Of a stretch of DNA of 64,000 nucleotides, positions 60,970 to 64,000 are shown one piece after another (the stretch's first letter is position 1; each line of letters starts with the position of its first letter). Under the pieces are notes generated by a model that was not told where the DNA came from, did no database searches, and saw nothing but the letters and a program-made list of their open reading frames with translations. A program made the translations under genes and the position numbers. Source of the DNA: Cellulomonas sp. KH9 (lineage in GTDB: Bacteria > Actinomycetota > Actinomycetes > Actinomycetales > Cellulomonadaceae); contig NZ_FOSE01000005.1 in assembly GCF_900114185.1 (NCBI RefSeq), positions 1-64,000 on the forward strand, written 5' to 3'.

Positions 60970-61598
60970 GGGCGCACGGTAGCCGCCGGGGGCGGGGACG
61001 CCCGCCGCGCGTCTGCCGCGGCGATCCCGCGGCGCAGCGCCTCCCGGGCCACGGGGTCCCACGGGCCCGACGCCGCCAGGGGGATGTCGAGCATGAACCG
61101 CCGCTCCGGCTCGGGGATCGACGCCACCAGGCGGTCGGGATCCGTGCCGGCCGTCGCGTACAGGTCCGGGCCGTCGGCGTAGAACGGGTCGAGGAGGACG
61201 AGCCGGCCGTCGGGCGCGCGCATGACGTTGGTGGGATTCCGGTCCAGCGGGCCGCACCAGGGCAGCTCGCGCCGCGCCCGCGCGTGCACCTCGTCGAGGG
61301 TCGCGGCGAGGTCGGCCAGGTCCGGGCGGCGCTCGGCCAGGGCCTGCTGGAACGCGTTCCCCTCGTCCTGCGGCACGGGCGCCAGCCACTCGAGCACCTG
61401 CAGGTCACCGCCGCCCGCGAGGCGCCGGTGGGCCAGCAGCACGGGCACCCGACGGGTGCCGGCCGCCCTCCGGTAGAGGTCGGCGGTGTACGGGCCGGTC
61501 GGGTCGAACGGGCTGATCCGCGCGGCCGCCGCGCCGTCCGGCGAGCGCAGCGCGACCGCCCAGTCACCGGCCCCGCACGGGGTCCAGCCGTCGTCCCC
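60966..61598 (-). pseudogene. 5'-truncated aminoglycoside-phosphotransferase-like kinase
   Basis: About 210 codons of a kinase-like (APH/choline kinase fold) protein: DGWTPCGAGDWAVALRSP at the N-terminus of the domain, VLEWLAPV, CGPLDRNPTNVMR (catalytic loop, D.N) and LVLLDPFYADG (metal-binding D). No start codon lies before the first recognisable residues; instead the sequence runs antisense into the 5' end of an antibiotic monooxygenase gene. So both are probably truncated by a deletion or join near 61595. Confidence 0.65.
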
Positions 61599-61859
61599 GG
61601 CCGTGAGGCGCAGTTCGAGGACGCCTTCGGGCGTGCCCGGGCGATCATCGCGAGCATGCCGGGGTTCGGCGGCCTGACACTGTCCCGCTGCGTGGAGCGG
61701 CCCGGCACCTACCTGCTGCTCGTCACGTGGCGGTCGCTGGAGGACTACACCGACGGGTTCCGCGGGTCGGCGCAGTACCAGGAGTGGCGTCGGCTGCTGC
61801 ACCACTTCTACGACCCGTTCCCCGTGGTCGAGCACGACGAGCAGGTGCTCACCGCCTGA
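61590..61859 (+). pseudogene. 5'-truncated antibiotic biosynthesis monooxygenase (ABM) domain protein
   Basis: About 89 codons of an ABM-family protein: VVPGREAQFEDAFGRARAII, TYLLLVTWRSLEDYTDGFRGS, QEWRRLLHHFYDPFPVVEH. The first strand (about 8-10 residues, typically starting MILE) is missing, and no start codon precedes the homology in this frame; the preceding bases belong to the kinase gene on the other strand. Confidence 0.65.
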
Positions 61860-61862
61860 GGC

Positions 61863-62702
61863 TCACGCGCCCAGCGCCCACCGCAAAGCGTCAGGCAGCA
61901 GCACGCCGCCGTGGTTGGTGCTGTGCCCGCCGTCGCCGAGGACGAGGCGGTGGTCGTACCCGGCCTCGGCCAGGGCCGCGCCGACGCGCAGGTTCTCGGC
62001 CAGCCAGTTCCGGGTGGGTGCGTCGTGGTTCAGGTCGCGGTGCCCGGCCTGCAGGAAGACCCGCAGCGGCTTGCGCGGGGTGCTCGCCAGCAGCGCGGGG
62101 TACGGGTTCCCGCCGGGCATCTGCGCGAAGCTCGACAGGAAGCACACGGCCCGCCGGAAGCGGTCAGGGCGCATCCAGGCCGCGGTGAAGGCCGCGTCGC
62201 CGCCGCTGCTGCCCCCGCACACGCCCCACCGCTCGGGGTCGTCCGTGACGTCGTACCGCGCGGTGACCAGCGGGAGGATCTCGTCGAGCAGGAAGGTCGC
62301 GTAGCGGTCGTCGAACGCGTCGTACTCGACGTTGCGGTTCTTCGGGTGCTCGCTGCCGACGACGACGCCGGGGTCGACGAAGACGCCGATCGTGTACGGG
62401 ATGTCGCCGGCGTGCACCAGGTTGTCGAGGACGACACCGCCGCGGACGTCGCCGTCCGGGTCGAGGTACAGCCCGCCGTCGTTGAACACCATCACCGACG
62501 CCGGCGGCGGGGGGCCGGCGTGCGCCGGGACGTGGACCCGGACCCGGCGCGTCGTGCCGGGGTAGACCCCACTGGTGTCCCACCGCAGCTCCACCGTCTC
62601 CCCTGCCGGCACGCCGGGGCGGCGCTCCGAGTCCGGGCCGTGCGCGTACCGCACGTCGGTGAGGTCGAGCGGCAGGGGCCGGTACGGGACGACGGTGGCC
62701 AT
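61863..62702 (-). CDS. Alpha/beta-hydrolase esterase (enterochelin/feruloyl esterase-like)
   Basis: A 279-aa hydrolase. GGSSGGD carries the nucleophile Ser in a GxSxG motif; the catalytic His is probably in GGHSTNHGG; and DPERWGVC and RKPLRVFLQAGHRDLNHD belong to the Esterase_D/Fes fold. No signal peptide, so probably intracellular; relatives cleave ferric enterobactin or ferulate esters. TAGCGT six bases before ATG 62702 marks a leaderless transcript. Confidence 0.85.
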   Translation of the reverse strand: MATVVPYRPLPLDLTDVRYAHGPDSERRPGVPAGETVELRWDTSGVYPGTTRRVRVHVPAHAGPPPPASVMVFNDGGLYLDPDGDVRGGVVLDNLVHAGDIPYTIGVFVDPGVVVGSEHPKNRNVEYDAFDDRYATFLLDEILPLVTARYDVTDDPERWGVCGGSSGGDAAFTAAWMRPDRFRRAVCFLSSFAQMPGGNPYPALLASTPRKPLRVFLQAGHRDLNHDAPTRNWLAENLRVGAALAEAGYDHRLVLGDGGHSTNHGGVLLPDALRWALGA

Positions 62703-62783
62703 GCGCGCACGCTAGGCCACGGCACGTCGGACGTCACGGGCGATCACGTCCCGCGGCGGCCCCGGACCGCCGCGGCCCGGACC

Positions 62784-63413
62784 TCAGGCGCGGCCCTCGT
62801 CCCCGATCGCGATCGTCGTCCGGACCGCGGTGACCGTCGGGCGGTGCGGCACGGACGAGAAGCCGAACTCCACGGGCGGCACGTCCGGCAGCAGCGGTCC
62901 GCACGGCACACCGTCCCAGGTGGCGTCGACGTCGACGACCCGGTGCTGCCCGGTGGCGCCGTACCACTCGCGGCGGCCCTGCCCGGCGCTGCCGACGGTC
63001 CGCACCCCGGGGACCAGCCGCGACGCGAGCGGGTCGACCGCGGCGGCGAACGCCCGCGAGCGCGTGACGGGCCGGGGCGACGCCGTGAGCAGCGCACCGA
63101 GGGCGGTCCGGCCACCCAGCGTGACGTCGGCGGTCAGCGGGCCCGCCGCGACGTGCCAGCGACGGGTGGCCGGGTCGCACGACACGCGGACCGGCGTGAC
63201 GACCACCTCGTCGAAGACGTAGGTCGCGGTGACCTCGTCGGCCACCGCCTCGGACGGCGCGAGCAGCGTGCGCCGGCCCCGCGCGTCCTGCGTCATGACG
63301 TCCGCGAACCGCCCCCACGGCGAGCGCAGCCACCGGCCCACGACGACGCGACGCCCGTCCGCGGTGGCCAGGCCGAGGATGTGCCCCTCGTACCGGTGGA
63401 CGGCGCCCGTCAC
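62784..63413 (-). CDS. Conserved hypothetical protein, possibly a urease-accessory-like fold
   Basis: A 209-aa beta-rich protein: RYEGHILGLATADGRRVVVGRWLRSP, VADEVTATYVFDEVVVTPVRVSCD, GPLTADVTLGGRTALGALL. The alternating strand pattern and lack of membrane segments suggest a jelly-roll or similar domain; I do not recognise the family. It is coupled by a GTGA overlap to the cupin gene, so both probably act on the same small molecule. Confidence 0.6.
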   Translation of the reverse strand: MTGAVHRYEGHILGLATADGRRVVVGRWLRSPWGRFADVMTQDARGRRTLLAPSEAVADEVTATYVFDEVVVTPVRVSCDPATRRWHVAAGPLTADVTLGGRTALGALLTASPRPVTRSRAFAAAVDPLASRLVPGVRTVGSAGQGRREWYGATGQHRVVDVDATWDGVPCGPLLPDVPPVEFGFSSVPHRPTVTAVRTTIAIGDEGRA

Positions 63414-63808
63414 GACCCGCGGTAGTCCGTGTCGGTGACGTGCTCCAGCCAGGTGACGACCTCGCCGTGCTCGTCGGCCTGCTGGAGCGCGACGTGCGCC
63501 ATGAAGCGGTCGGGGCTCGCGCCGTGCCAGTGCTCCTCGTCCGGGTCGATGTGCACGACGTCCCCCGGGCGGATCTCCTCGACCGGGCCGCCGCGGCGGG
63601 CGACCCGACCGACACCGTCGGTGACGTAGAGCGTCTGGCCGCGGGGATGGCGGTGCCACGCGGTACGGGCGCCGGGTGCGAACCGCACGTGCCCGCAGCC
63701 GACCGACCCGGGACCGTCGGGGTCCCGGACGCCGTCGATCCAGACCGTGCCGGTGAACCAGTCCTCGGGGCCGGGGACGGACCGGCCGCCGCTGCGCGTG
63801 ATCCTCAT
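63410..63808 (-). CDS. Cupin domain protein
   Basis: A 132-aa single cupin: FAPGARTAWHRHPRGQTLYV (motif 1 with two His and Glu-like positions) and GDVVHIDPDEEHWHGASP (motif 2 His). It binds a metal and either isomerises, oxidises or senses a small molecule. ATG 63808 follows GAGGGTCGC. Coupled to the following hypothetical gene by GTGA. Confidence 0.88.
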   Translation of the reverse strand: MRITRSGGRSVPGPEDWFTGTVWIDGVRDPDGPGSVGCGHVRFAPGARTAWHRHPRGQTLYVTDGVGRVARRGGPVEEIRPGDVVHIDPDEEHWHGASPDRFMAHVALQQADEHGEVVTWLEHVTDTDYRGS

Positions 63809-63923
63809 GCGACCCTCGTTCGCGGGCGGGTGAGGGCGTCCGTCGTCGGGCGTCCACTGCCAGTGTCGGACGCCGGGGGCGTGCCCGCGCGCGGTGCCGG
63901 ACGCCCGCCGGCGGCCCTCGCGG

Positions 63924-64000
63924 TCAGCGCCGCCCGGTCGGCACCCACAGCACGCCGCGCTCCTGCAGGAAGTCGCCCGTGACCGTCGCGACGTGGCCCT
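63924..64000 (-). CDS. 3' end of an unidentified gene running out of the window
   Basis: The last 24 codons (HVATVTGDFLQERGVLWVPTG then RR) and TGA of a minus-strand gene that continues beyond base 64000. GC at third positions is high, as expected for coding. No function can be assigned. Confidence 0.45.
   Translation of the reverse strand, partial: GHVATVTGDFLQERGVLWVPTGRR

Noticed and set aside
60966..60985. TACCGT six bases before the HNH-like start as a leaderless promoter
   Set aside because: It lies inside the upstream kinase-like coding frame and the start overlaps that gene's stop, so translational coupling is sufficient; the hexamer may be chance.

Overview
The window looks like chromosomal DNA from a high-GC, cellulose- and xylan-degrading actinobacterium, most likely Cellulomonas or a close relative. 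The case rests on very high GC with strong G/C third positions, many GTG starts, 4-nt ATGA/GTGA gene overlaps, a LysX-type lysyl-phosphatidylglycerol/lysyl-tRNA synthetase, and secreted enzymes with Pro/Thr linkers and family 2 or 13 carbohydrate-binding modules. I saw no rRNA, tRNA, CRISPR array, transposase or phage gene. Genus is inference; no database was searched.

Layout. 1-3330: an SDR cut by the left edge, a secreted SGNH hydrolase, YCII and DHFR-like proteins and an FMN reductase. 3331-8536: two glycosyltransferases with a toroid-fold protein and a GH130 enzyme. 8564-12073: GH10 xylanase, a phosphatase and a chitin-type AA10 LPMO. 12182-15571: reductases and two MerR regulators. 15590-18390: a palindromic repeat cluster, a CBM2-GH5 endoglucanase, a YagU-like protein and a relic of a second GH5 3' end. 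18411-24699: GNAT, a transporter coupled to lysX, a carbinolamine dehydratase/glyoxalase fusion and a HIT protein. 24755-32584: a YrdC-domain protein, an SDR/ArsR pair facing a miniature P450-like gene, Lrp, rhodanese, kinase and nucleoside hydrolase. 32603-35186: a second repeat cluster, a protein with four cold-shock domains and a cellulose-type AA10 LPMO. 35187-39459: Nif3-like protein, then an abrupt join of two 5'-truncated genes and a lower-GC pair encoding a secreted Cys/Gly-rich protein and a membrane partner. 39460-52743: PAP2, ChaB, flavin monooxygenase, ABC exporter, P-type ATPase, Ntn hydrolase, acetyltransferases and an ArsR/SRPBCC pair. 52786-55034: a tandem duplication of secreted beta-propellers. 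55141-64000: DUF4253, a CPBP protease/two-component operon, phosphatase, small enzymes, a second join of truncated divergent genes, esterase and cupin.

Working together. The xylanase, both LPMOs and the GH5 enzyme are secreted plant/chitin polymer degraders, and each has a GAAA-N2/3-TTC-type dyad upstream, suggesting one LacI-type repressor controls all four. Regulator/target pairs can be read directly from dyads: MerR with an aldo/keto reductase, ArsR with the P450-like/PEP-mutase pair, and ArsR with SRPBCC. About a dozen genes have a TANNNT hexamer 6-8 nt before the start codon, the pattern of leaderless mRNAs.

Most worth checking: the two junctions that each remove the 5' ends of two divergent genes (near 37557 and 61595), the TGACCA(C/G)TGGTCA repeat family, the lower-GC secreted/membrane pair, the miniature P450, and the four-domain cold-shock protein.
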